From Glycomyces niveus (GTDB lineage Bacteria; Actinomycetota; Actinomycetes; Mycobacteriales; Micromonosporaceae): a DNA stretch of 64,000 bases. A program made the translations under genes and the position numbers. The first letter of the stretch is position 1; every line of letters begins with the position of its first letter. Shown here piece after piece: positions 58,088 to 64,000 of this stretch. The stretch is taken from NCBI RefSeq assembly GCF_017592475.1, contig NZ_JAGFNP010000012.1:75624-139623 (forward strand). The letters run 5' to 3'. The notes below the pieces were generated by a model that saw only the letters and a list, made by a program, of their open reading frames with translations, was not told where the DNA came from and made no database searches.

Positions 58088-58890
58088 CGATTCTGGTCAC
58101 CGGCGCCCGAGGCGCCATCGCCCGCAATGTGATCGACCTGCTGCTCGCGGCCGGCACGCCCGTGCGCGCGGCCAGCCGCGTCCCCGGCGCGACCGACCTC
58201 CCCGCGGGCGTCGAGCCCGTGCGGGTCGACTTCACCGCGCCCGAGACCCTCGCGCCCGCTTTGGAAGGCGTCGAGAAGGTCTTCCTGTACGCCGCCCACG
58301 AGGGCATCGAGGACTTCCTCACCGCGGCGAAGGCGGCCGGGGTGAAGCACCTGGTGCTGTTGTCGTCGGCCGCCGTCGCCATGCCCGAGGTCGAGGAGAA
58401 CCTGATCACCAGGATGCACCGCGGCGCCGAACGGCCCATCGAGGCCTCGGGCCTGCCGTGGACGTTCGTGCGTCCGGGCATGTTCGCCACCAACAGCCTC
58501 TGGTGGGCCGATTCGATCCGGAAGGAGGGCGTCGTCCGCGTGCCCTTCCCCGAAACGCCGGTCAACCCGATCCACGAACGCGACATCGCCGAGGTCGCGT
58601 TCACCGCCCTCAGCGAAGGCGGGCACGAGGGGCAGGCCTACCTGGTCGACGGGCCGGGGCACTTGACGCAGCGCCGCCAGGTCGAGCTCATCGGCGAGGC
58701 CATCGGCCGCGAGATCGCCGTCGAGGAGCTGCCGCGGGCCGTCGCGGCGCAGTTCATGCCGGAGCCGCTGCTCGACCTGCTCGAGCGCGCCGACGCCAAG
58801 CGCTACGGCCCCTCCTCCGAGGCCGTCACCGGCCGCCCCGCCCGCACCTACGCCGAGTGGGCCGTCGACCACGCCGACGACTTCCGTTAG
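58084..58890 (+). CDS. NmrA-family NAD(P)-binding oxidoreductase
   Basis: A 268-residue atypical SDR: LVTGARGAIARNVIDLLL at 4-21 (GARGAIA replaces the GATGNVG of paralogs), RPGMFATNSLWWADSIRKEG near 128, and a closing EWAVDHADDFR. The fourth such gene in the window, most like those at 23196 and 40411. Coupled to a TetR regulator by ATGA. A hairpin (58910-58939) follows. By family, quinone or reactive-carbonyl reduction or redox sensing. Confidence 0.88.
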   Translation: MTILVTGARGAIARNVIDLLLAAGTPVRAASRVPGATDLPAGVEPVRVDFTAPETLAPALEGVEKVFLYAAHEGIEDFLTAAKAAGVKHLVLLSSAAVAMPEVEENLITRMHRGAERPIEASGLPWTFVRPGMFATNSLWWADSIRKEGVVRVPFPETPVNPIHERDIAEVAFTALSEGGHEGQAYLVDGPGHLTQRRQVELIGEAIGREIAVEELPRAVAAQFMPEPLLDLLERADAKRYGPSSEAVTGRPARTYAEWAVDHADDFR

Positions 58891-58909
58891 ACCGCAAGGA
58901 AACCAGGAC

Positions 58910-58939
58910 GCCTCCCGCCGAAACACCCCGGCGGGAGGC
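58910..58939 (+). terminator. Terminator-like hairpin
   Basis: Perfect 11-base arms (GCCTCCCGCCG / CGGCGGGAGGC) around AAACACCC, 20 bases after the reductase stop. No T-tract. Confidence 0.7.
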
Positions 58940-59016
58940 GCCGACGTATCCAGTCGTCCCCGAACGCGCGGCGGCGATGCCGCGGCCCCCGTCGAATCCT
59001 CCTGAGCCGCAGAAAC

Positions 59017-59034
59017 GGCCGCCTTGCGGCGGCC
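59017..59034 (-). terminator. Short hairpin after the quinone oxidoreductase gene
   Basis: Perfect 7-base arms (GGCCGCC / GGCGGCC) around TTGC. On the minus strand it is followed by GTTTCTG. It lies 13 bases beyond the oxidoreductase stop. Confidence 0.5.
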
Positions 59035-59046
59035 CGGGCAGGTCTT

Positions 59047-59994
59047 TTACGCGGCTTCGATCGTGAGCACGGTCTTCCCGCGGGACAGCCCGGCCTTCAA
59101 GCGCGCCAGGGCATCCGCGGCGTCCTCGAGCGGGACCTCGAAGTCGATGCGGAACCGCAGCTGGCCGTGCTCCACCGCTTCCGCGAGGGACGCCAGCGTC
59201 GCGGGCCGGGCGTTCGCGTACAGGTTCGCGCCGCGCAGGCCGCGGGCCGCGAGCACCTCGGCGTCGATTGCGCCGTTCGAGGAGACGATGACCCCGTTCG
59301 GCTTGAGCAGCCCCGCGATCGGCTCGATCTCGGCCACGCTCGAGATGAGGTCCACGACCGCGTCGATGCCGCCCGGATGCGCCGCGCGCACCTGGTCGGC
59401 CGTCGGCCCCTGCGTGAAGTCCACCGTCTCCGCCGCGCCGATCTCCCGCAGATAACCCGCCGTGTCGGGGTCGGTGGTGGCGATGACCCGCACCCCTTGC
59501 GCGGCGGCGAGCTGGACGGCCGCCTGGCCGACACCGCCCGACGCGCCGTTGACGAGCAGCGTCTGGCCCGGGCCCACCCCGGTGCCCTCCACGAAGTCGT
59601 GGGCCGCCGCGCCCGCCGTGGGGAGCGCGGCCGCGGTGTCGAACGGCAGCGCCGCGGGAAGGCGGGCCAGCTTGGCGGCCTTCGCGATCGCGTACTCCGC
59701 GTACGAGCCGCGGCCGTGCTGCACGTCCATGAACTGGCCGAAGACGCGCTCACCGGGCTCGAACCCGGTGCCCTCCCCCGCCCGCTCCACCGTCCCGGCG
59801 CCGTCCGAACCGAGCACGATCGGGAAGGCGTGCTCGACCGAACCGCGCATCGCGCCCTCGATCACCTTCCAGTCGAAGGGGTTCACACCCGCCGCCGCCA
59901 GGCGCACGAGCACTTCGCCAGGCCCCGGCTCGGGGATCGGCAGCTCGGCCACGGTCGGCTCGGTATCGAAATCGGTGACTACGACGGCACGCAT
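59047..59994 (-). CDS. NADP-dependent quinone oxidoreductase / zinc-less alcohol dehydrogenase (MDR family)
   Basis: A 315-residue MDR-family enzyme without zinc-ligand cysteines, like QOR or enoyl reductases. The N-terminal GroES-like part has AGVNPFDWKVIEGAMRG (about residues 36-52) and PIVLGSDGAGTVERAG. The Rossmann loop is NGASGGVGQAAVQLA (about 147-161). AHDFVEGTGVGPGQTLLV precedes it. GGGG lies before the ATG. With the NmrA reductases it adds another quinone/enone-reducing activity to the region. It stands alone between hairpins and a divergent CBM2 gene. Confidence 0.9.
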   Translation of the reverse strand: MRAVVVTDFDTEPTVAELPIPEPGPGEVLVRLAAAGVNPFDWKVIEGAMRGSVEHAFPIVLGSDGAGTVERAGEGTGFEPGERVFGQFMDVQHGRGSYAEYAIAKAAKLARLPAALPFDTAAALPTAGAAAHDFVEGTGVGPGQTLLVNGASGGVGQAAVQLAAAQGVRVIATTDPDTAGYLREIGAAETVDFTQGPTADQVRAAHPGGIDAVVDLISSVAEIEPIAGLLKPNGVIVSSNGAIDAEVLAARGLRGANLYANARPATLASLAEAVEHGQLRFRIDFEVPLEDAADALARLKAGLSRGKTVLTIEAA

Positions 59995-60151
59995 GGCCCC
60001 GAATCTACACCGATCACACGCGCGGTTCAGCCGTTCGGCCCCGCGCAGCACGCCTAGTACGCTTCCTTCTGGCCCTACACAATAGAGCCCGCGAGCCCCT
60101 GCCCCGGGGCCCCAAACCCCTGCATATCCGATCCCTCTGGAGGAGTTCGCC

Positions 60152-60769
60152 ATGCGCCCATGGATGGGCCGCGCCGTGCGGCGCGGACGAATCCACGGCC
60201 GCCTCCTGCTCGCGCTCGTCGCGGTCGCCGCCCTCGCCTCCGCCGCCGCCCTCTGGCAGTTCAGCGCCCTCCGCGACGACCACGACCCCGACCTGGCCCA
60301 GTTCGACGACGACGGCGAGAGCGCCGCCGCCGCCCCGACCTCCGCTGCCGAAGGCCCCACCGGCGAGGCCCCGACCACGCCCTCCCCCGGCGTCTCCGCA
60401 TCCCCCTCCGCGACCGCCTCGAGCAGCGCGCCCGCGAGCGAGGCCGCCACGACCGCCGAAGCCGCCGTCACCGGTCCACAATGCACCGCATCGCTCACGC
60501 TCGACAACGAATGGGACGACTCGGTGTCCGTCACCGTCACCATCGCCAACACCGGCGCCGACCCGGTCGACGGCTGGGAGGTCGTCATCGGCATCAAGCA
60601 CCTGACCGTGACCTCGACCTGGGGGCTCAGCCACATCGAAGGCGAGCGCTACGGCGACATCCTCCTCAACGCCGCCCTCGACCAGGGCGAGAGCGTCGAC
60701 GCGAGCTTCCAGGCCGACGTGCAGGGGAACTTCGAGATCCCTCCGACCATCCCTTGCACGCCCGTCTGA
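60152..60769 (+). CDS. Membrane-anchored or secreted protein with a CBM2-like domain
   Basis: A 205-residue protein. A basic N-terminus (MGRAVRRGRIHGR) precedes a hydrophobic helix (about 18-35) that is a signal anchor or signal peptide. A Ser/Ala/Pro/Thr-rich stalk (about 50-108) leads to a C-terminal domain with the cellulose-binding family II pattern: a first Cys in QCTASLTL, VTVTIANTGADPVDGWEVVI, TSTWGLSH, and a last Cys in IPCTPV. No catalytic domain is present, so it may bind cellulose or chitin, or act as a wall-displayed lectin. GGAGGAG precedes the ATG. The convergent osmC gene ends four bases away. Confidence 0.82.
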   Translation: MRPWMGRAVRRGRIHGRLLLALVAVAALASAAALWQFSALRDDHDPDLAQFDDDGESAAAAPTSAAEGPTGEAPTTPSPGVSASPSATASSSAPASEAATTAEAAVTGPQCTASLTLDNEWDDSVSVTVTIANTGADPVDGWEVVIGIKHLTVTSTWGLSHIEGERYGDILLNAALDQGESVDASFQADVQGNFEIPPTIPCTPV

Positions 60770-60773
60770 GCCG

Positions 60774-61244
60774 CTAGGCGACCTTGATCTGCGGCCGGTG
60801 GCGCACCGGGAAGTTCACCGAGTTCGCGATGAAGCAGTCCTTGTTCGCGTCGTGGTGCAGCTCCATCGCCCGCTCGACCTTCTCAGGGTCGGCGATGGTC
60901 ACCACCGGCGCAAGGACCACCTCCGTGAATCGCCCGCCGTGGCCGTCCTCGGCCATGGTGCCGGTCGCGGTGTCCTCGTAGGCGGTCACGACGAGGCGTT
61001 CGCGCGCGCACAGCGACAGGTACGTGAGCATGTGGCAGTCCGCGAGACTCGCGACCAGCAGCTCCTCGGGGTTCCAGCGCTCGGGCTGGCCGCGGAACGC
61101 GGGGTCGGCGCTGGCCTGGATCACCGGCTTGCCCGCGGCGACCAGGTCGTGGTCGCGCCCGTATTCGCGGTAGTTCGCGGTGCCCTTGCCGGTGTTGCCG
61201 GTCCAGCGCATCGTGATCTCGTAGTGGTGCTCGCGGCCGCTCAT
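60774..61244 (-). CDS. OsmC/Ohr-family peroxiredoxin-like protein
   Basis: A 156-residue OsmC-type thiol peroxidase that reduces organic hydroperoxides. The two redox Cys are Cys70 (SLADCHMLTYL) and Cys137 (DANKDCFIANSVNFPV), and the ERWNPEELLVAS stretch is typical. This YhfA/OsmC-like subgroup is common in actinomycetes. The ATG overlaps the stop of the winged-helix gene by four bases, so both are one unit. AAGGAG precedes the start. Confidence 0.92.
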   Translation of the reverse strand: MSGREHHYEITMRWTGNTGKGTANYREYGRDHDLVAAGKPVIQASADPAFRGQPERWNPEELLVASLADCHMLTYLSLCARERLVVTAYEDTATGTMAEDGHGGRFTEVVLAPVVTIADPEKVERAMELHHDANKDCFIANSVNFPVRHRPQIKVA

Positions 61245-62425
61245 GGCGGGCTCCTTCCGGCTCGGGGGCGGGCTCGAAATCCTAACCGAGCCGCCAGCGC
61301 CACGGTCTTCCCTTCGGGCAGCCGCGGCCACCAGTGGTGGTAGCGGCGGTACACGTCGGGGTCGCGGTCGGCGAGGAACGCGGCGAGCGCTTCGGCCTCG
61401 GCGGCGAGTCCGGCCCAGTCGTCGTCGGTGAGCGGCCGGAACGCGGTCGCCTCGATCCCGGCTTCGGTGGCGCGCCAGACGCCGGCGGCGCGGCCGTCGA
61501 CCAGGATCATCGGCAGCACGTCGCCGTTGTTGCGGATCATGTGCGTGCGGATGTCGGCCGGGATCGTGCGGCTGCGGTCGAAGTAGGCGAGGAACACGTT
61601 GTCCCACATGGCCATCAGGCGCGGCGGCGCGGGCGTCCCGGGGTCGGGGAGTGCGGCGTCGGCGAGGTCGAAGAGCGCCTCGCCGTTCGGCCCCTCGTAC
61701 GCGCGCAACCGGTCGCCGAGGGCTTTGACCGCGCGTTTCACCCTGCCGCGCTGCACCATCGCGAACTGGGCGACGTCGGGCACCGAGGCCGGGCCGAACC
61801 CGGAGAGGTAGCGGAGCACCAGGTTTTGGAGGGCCGCTTCGGCGGCGTCCTCGTCGCCGAGGGCCGGCCGGTCGGGCGCGGTGAGGTAGGAGACCTTCTC
61901 GTTGAACACCCACGGCCCGCCGAGCGGGACGCGCAGCAGCGGCGCGTACTGGCGGATGCCCGGCCAGGCGGCCTTCGCGGTCTCCGGATCGAGCCGTTCG
62001 GCGAGCCATGCCTCGCATTCGCGGGCGGTGCGGACTTCGGCGGTGAAGTCGAGGAGGTCGGCCGAGAGCGCGGCGGCCTCGGCGGCGGGGAGGCCCGCTT
62101 CGGCGATCCGCCCGCCGAGGCGCGAGGCGTACAGGGACGGCTCGGTGGCCTCCCGGAACGGCCGGTACTCGTCGGCCGCGACCGCGTGCAGGGTCATGCG
62201 GACCGGGTTGCCGCGCACCAGTTCGTACGAGGTGAACGCGGCGTCGAGGTCGGCCGCGTCGAAGCCCGCGACGCGGTTCCACAGCCCGATGTAGGGCGAG
62301 GCGGGCGACTGGGCCTGGACGGCGACGGCCGAGCGCACGGCGGCGACCACGTCGCCGGGCTTGCGCTCCAGCAGGGACTGGCGGTCGAGGGTGGCGCGGT
62401 TGAGGTGGGCGGCGGTGAGCTGCAT
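61241..62425 (-). CDS. Winged-helix DNA-binding domain protein (HTH_42, YcaQ/AlkX-like)
   Basis: A 394-residue protein of the HTH_42 family, which includes the DNA glycosylases YcaQ and AlkZ. Family landmarks are QAQSPASPYIGLWNRVAGF (about residues 37-55), GNPVRMTLHAVAADEYRPF near 78, YLSGFGPASVPDVAQFA near 201, and a C-terminal LVDGRAAGVWRA. The Q-Φ-Q motif of interstrand cross-link glycosylases appears here as QAQ. AlkZ-like cross-link repair is possible but unproven. Coupled to osmC by an ATGA overlap, which suggests protection from reactive chemicals. Confidence 0.85.
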   Translation of the reverse strand: MQLTAAHLNRATLDRQSLLERKPGDVVAAVRSAVAVQAQSPASPYIGLWNRVAGFDAADLDAAFTSYELVRGNPVRMTLHAVAADEYRPFREATEPSLYASRLGGRIAEAGLPAAEAAALSADLLDFTAEVRTARECEAWLAERLDPETAKAAWPGIRQYAPLLRVPLGGPWVFNEKVSYLTAPDRPALGDEDAAEAALQNLVLRYLSGFGPASVPDVAQFAMVQRGRVKRAVKALGDRLRAYEGPNGEALFDLADAALPDPGTPAPPRLMAMWDNVFLAYFDRSRTIPADIRTHMIRNNGDVLPMILVDGRAAGVWRATEAGIEATAFRPLTDDDWAGLAAEAEALAAFLADRDPDVYRRYHHWWPRLPEGKTVALAARLGFRARPRAGRSPP

Positions 62426-62542
62426 GGGATCAGCGTCGCAGGTGCCCGGCGAAGGACGTCGGGCGCGTGCCGCCGTTTGCGCCGGGCGAGGGCGCGCCGG
62501 GACCGGGTCCTGCCCGGTCCGGCCCCGGCGCCTCCGCGGGGA

Positions 62543-62962
62543 TCAGGCCTTCTGGAGGTAGGCGATGCAGGAGTCGAGGAGCATCTGGCTGCCTTCTTTG
62601 GCCATGTCGTGCTCCTCTTTCGTGGAGCAGGTCTGCGAGATGGTGAGGCGGGTGCGGTCGTCGCCGAGGTCGACCAGGTCGAGCCGCATGACTTCTTCCC
62701 CGCCGGGGACGTCCATGCCCATGAGGAGCAGTTCGTGCTCGACGACCTCGATGTACCGGCCGGTGATCGGGAACTCCTGGCCGTCGGGGGTAACGACGGT
62801 GCCGGTGTACCGGCCGTTCGGGGTCGGGTCGATCGAGACCGAGCCGGGCTTGGAGTAGCTCCAGGCCTCGTAGGGCTTCTCCTCGGTCCAGGCGGCCCAG
62901 ACGGCGGCGATGGGGGCGTCGGCTTCGGCGGTGAGCGTGTAGGTGTGGCCTTCGGCGGTCAT
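62543..62962 (-). CDS. SRPBCC (AHSA1-like) domain protein
   Basis: A 139-residue helix-grip protein. The opening YTLTAEADAPIAAVWAAWTE matches the group and the final helix is EGSQMLLDSCIAYLQ. A distinctive GRYTGTVVTPDGQEFPITGR hairpin is intact. GAGGAG lies before the ATG. It is divergent from the EACC1 gene at 63091 across 128 bases and downstream of nothing obvious; there is no linked ArsR gene. Ligand unknown. Confidence 0.88.
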   Translation of the reverse strand: MTAEGHTYTLTAEADAPIAAVWAAWTEEKPYEAWSYSKPGSVSIDPTPNGRYTGTVVTPDGQEFPITGRYIEVVEHELLLMGMDVPGGEEVMRLDLVDLGDDRTRLTISQTCSTKEEHDMAKEGSQMLLDSCIAYLQKA

Positions 62963-63090
62963 CGGAATCTCCTCGGTTCGTGCGTTTCGGTGTATGCCCG
63001 TGTAGACGACGGCCCTTCGGCGGATTCATCGCGGAGGCGAAAGGAATTCTCGGGTCCGCCGCGGTGGAGGCCGTCTGGGAGAATTCGGGG

Positions 63091-63447
63091 ATGGACGTCG
63101 AGATCGAAGTCGCGGGCGCCGATGACCCCCGGGGCGAGCTGGAATCGTTGCTGCAGTGGCTGAACCGGGAGCCCGAGTACCGGGGCCGGGTCGAGTTCGC
63201 GCCCGCGGAGATCGGGGAAGGCGAGCTGGGGGCGCTGCAGGAGATCCTGCTCGCGGCGATCGCGGCCGGGGGCCTCGATGCGCTGGGGCAGACGATCGGC
63301 ACCTGGCTCCAGGTCCGCCGGCCGGAGATCACGGTCAAGCTCCGCGCCGACGGCACGGTGAGGGAAGTGAGCGCGAGCGGCCCGGCCGCGAAGCTGGTCG
63401 CCGAGCACCTGTTCGGGGGCGACGGACCGAAGCGGATCGGCGAGTAG
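63091..63447 (+). CDS. Effector-associated constant component 1 (EACC1) protein
   Basis: A 118-residue protein that fits the EACC1 family of actinobacterial conflict systems: a beta strand VEIEVAGA, then LESLLQWLNREPEYRGRVEF (residues about 17-36), GELGALQEILLAAIAAGGL, TWLQVRRPEITVKL, and a final DGTVREVSASG. EACC1 is a constant small partner found next to variable effectors such as caspases, trypsins and NTPase-linked proteins. It ends three bases before a caspase-like gene, so this is an EACC1-caspase pair. No Shine-Dalgarno is clear before the ATG at 63091; the longer frame to 62980 looks non-native. Confidence 0.88.
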   Translation: MDVEIEVAGADDPRGELESLLQWLNREPEYRGRVEFAPAEIGEGELGALQEILLAAIAAGGLDALGQTIGTWLQVRRPEITVKLRADGTVREVSASGPAAKLVAEHLFGGDGPKRIGE

Positions 63448-63450
63448 CCG

Positions 63451-64000
63451 ATGCAGCTCCCGGACGGCGCGAACTCCCGCGCGCTCCTCATCGGGACGGC
63501 CGCGTACGAGCACCTTCCCGGTGTTCCCGCGAGCCGGAACAACCTGCCGGCGCTCGCGAACGCGCTCGAACGGCACACGGGTCTGCCGCGCGAGCACTGC
63601 ACTCAGCTGCTCGACGCCCGCGACCTCGCCACGGTCGGCCGCGAGGTCGAAGCCGCGGTCGAGGGCGCGACCGACCTGCTCCTCATCTACTACAGCGGGC
63701 ACGGTCTCGTCGCCTCGGACGGCCTCCTGCACCTGGCGCTGCCGCAGACCTCGCAGCAGTCCGTCGATTGGAGCGGCATCCCGTTCAAGCTGCTGCACCA
63801 CGCGATCCAGGTGTCAAGGGCGCGAACCAAAGTGCTCATCCTGGACTGCTGCTTCTCCGGGAGGGCGACGCAGCTGCTGGGCGCCGAGGAGGGCAACATC
63901 CTCGGCCAGATCACCGCGAACGGGGCGTACACCCTCACCTCGTCCCCCGCCAACTCGCCGTCGTACGCGTTCGACGGCGACGGCCACACCGCGTTCACCG
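63451..64000 (+). CDS. Caspase-like (peptidase C14) protein, partial at window edge
   Basis: The first 183 residues of a caspase-fold protease; the rest lies beyond the right edge. The p20-like core begins SRALLIGTAAYEHLPGVPAS, the catalytic His84 is in IYYSGHGL and the catalytic Cys is Cys134 in LILDCCFSGRA. These are intact, so the enzyme should be active. In EACC1 systems the caspase is often fused to NTPase, TPR or effector modules, which would be downstream here. It starts three bases after the EACC1 stop. Likely role: regulated proteolysis or suicide upon phage or other attack, by family knowledge. Confidence 0.92.
   Translation, partial: MQLPDGANSRALLIGTAAYEHLPGVPASRNNLPALANALERHTGLPREHCTQLLDARDLATVGREVEAAVEGATDLLLIYYSGHGLVASDGLLHLALPQTSQQSVDWSGIPFKLLHHAIQVSRARTKVLILDCCFSGRATQLLGAEEGNILGQITANGAYTLTSSPANSPSYAFDGDGHTAFT

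Noticed and set aside
1..64000. CRISPR arrays, tRNA/rRNA genes, transposases or phage genes
   Set aside because: None was found on reading both strands; repeats seen are short operators or hairpins, and no integrase or transposase motif appears.

Overview
The window is about 70% G+C, has dense gene packing, many GTG/TTG starts and many ATGA stop/start overlaps. Its gene content is typical of a filamentous high-GC actinomycete: an ESX-type (type VII) secretion locus, an XRE/DUF5753 regulator paired with DUF397, an ECF41-type sigma factor, an MmyB-type regulator, many TetR/HxlR regulators and an EACC1-caspase conflict module. I could not fix the genus; a Glycomyces- or Micromonospora-like organism is only a guess. 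I saw no rRNA, tRNA, CRISPR array, insertion sequence or phage genes.

Layout. (1) 1-6313: a DUF2165 membrane protein, an unknown protein and an MFS exporter face a divergent TetR regulator across a palindromic operator. A PEP-mutase-like enzyme, an alpha/beta hydrolase and a membrane metallophosphoesterase preceded by a 47-residue small ORF follow. (2) 6600-17719: a type VII secretion locus. A minus-strand operon encodes two small ESX-like proteins, a one-TM EccB-N-terminus-like protein, EccD and EccC. A divergent plus-strand operon encodes an EspC-like protein, an 846-residue helical protein and two paralogous single-TM proteins that display a six-cysteine beta-trefoil domain. EccE, mycosin and the periplasmic part of EccB are absent. 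(3) 17725-21405: an ABC exporter with its own two-component system, behind a three-half-site palindrome. (4) 21402-29657: cupin, nitrilase, HxlR/NmrA pair, FAD oxidoreductase plus ECF41 sigma factor with a matching predicted promoter, a frameshifted phosphotransferase, hydrolase and two exporters. (5) 29788-34939: XRE/DUF397 pair with a large perfect inverted repeat upstream, small unknown proteins, SDR, sulfotransferase and a Gln-rich heptad protein. (6) 35060-41229: GH43-like enzyme, methyltransferase, four-gene osmoprotectant ABC transporter, NmrA-family reductase. (7) 41381-45937: Kup potassium transporter, a QorB/HxlR quinone-reductase switch and an RsbU-like phosphatase. (8) 46177-58890: a multidomain secreted GH30 enzyme, TetR/SDR pair with two matching operators, exonuclease, aldo-keto reductase, SDR/MmyB pair, ArsR-SRPBCC operon, a disrupted secreted-protein gene, methyltransferase, and TetR/NmrA operon. 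(9) 59047-64000: quinone oxidoreductase, CBM2 protein, OsmC, winged-helix protein, SRPBCC protein, and an EACC1 + caspase-like protease module cut by the right edge.

Themes. Small enzyme-regulator pairs dominate. Four NmrA-type NAD(P)-binding proteins appear: two beside single-cysteine HxlR regulators and one in an ATGA-coupled TetR operon. Electrophile or quinone detoxification is a plausible common purpose. Osmotic and ionic homeostasis (osmoprotectant uptake, Kup) and polysaccharide attack (GH30, GH43, CBM2) are also represented. Convergent gene pairs either end within about 10 bp of each other or are separated by a long, mostly perfect, T-tract-free hairpin.
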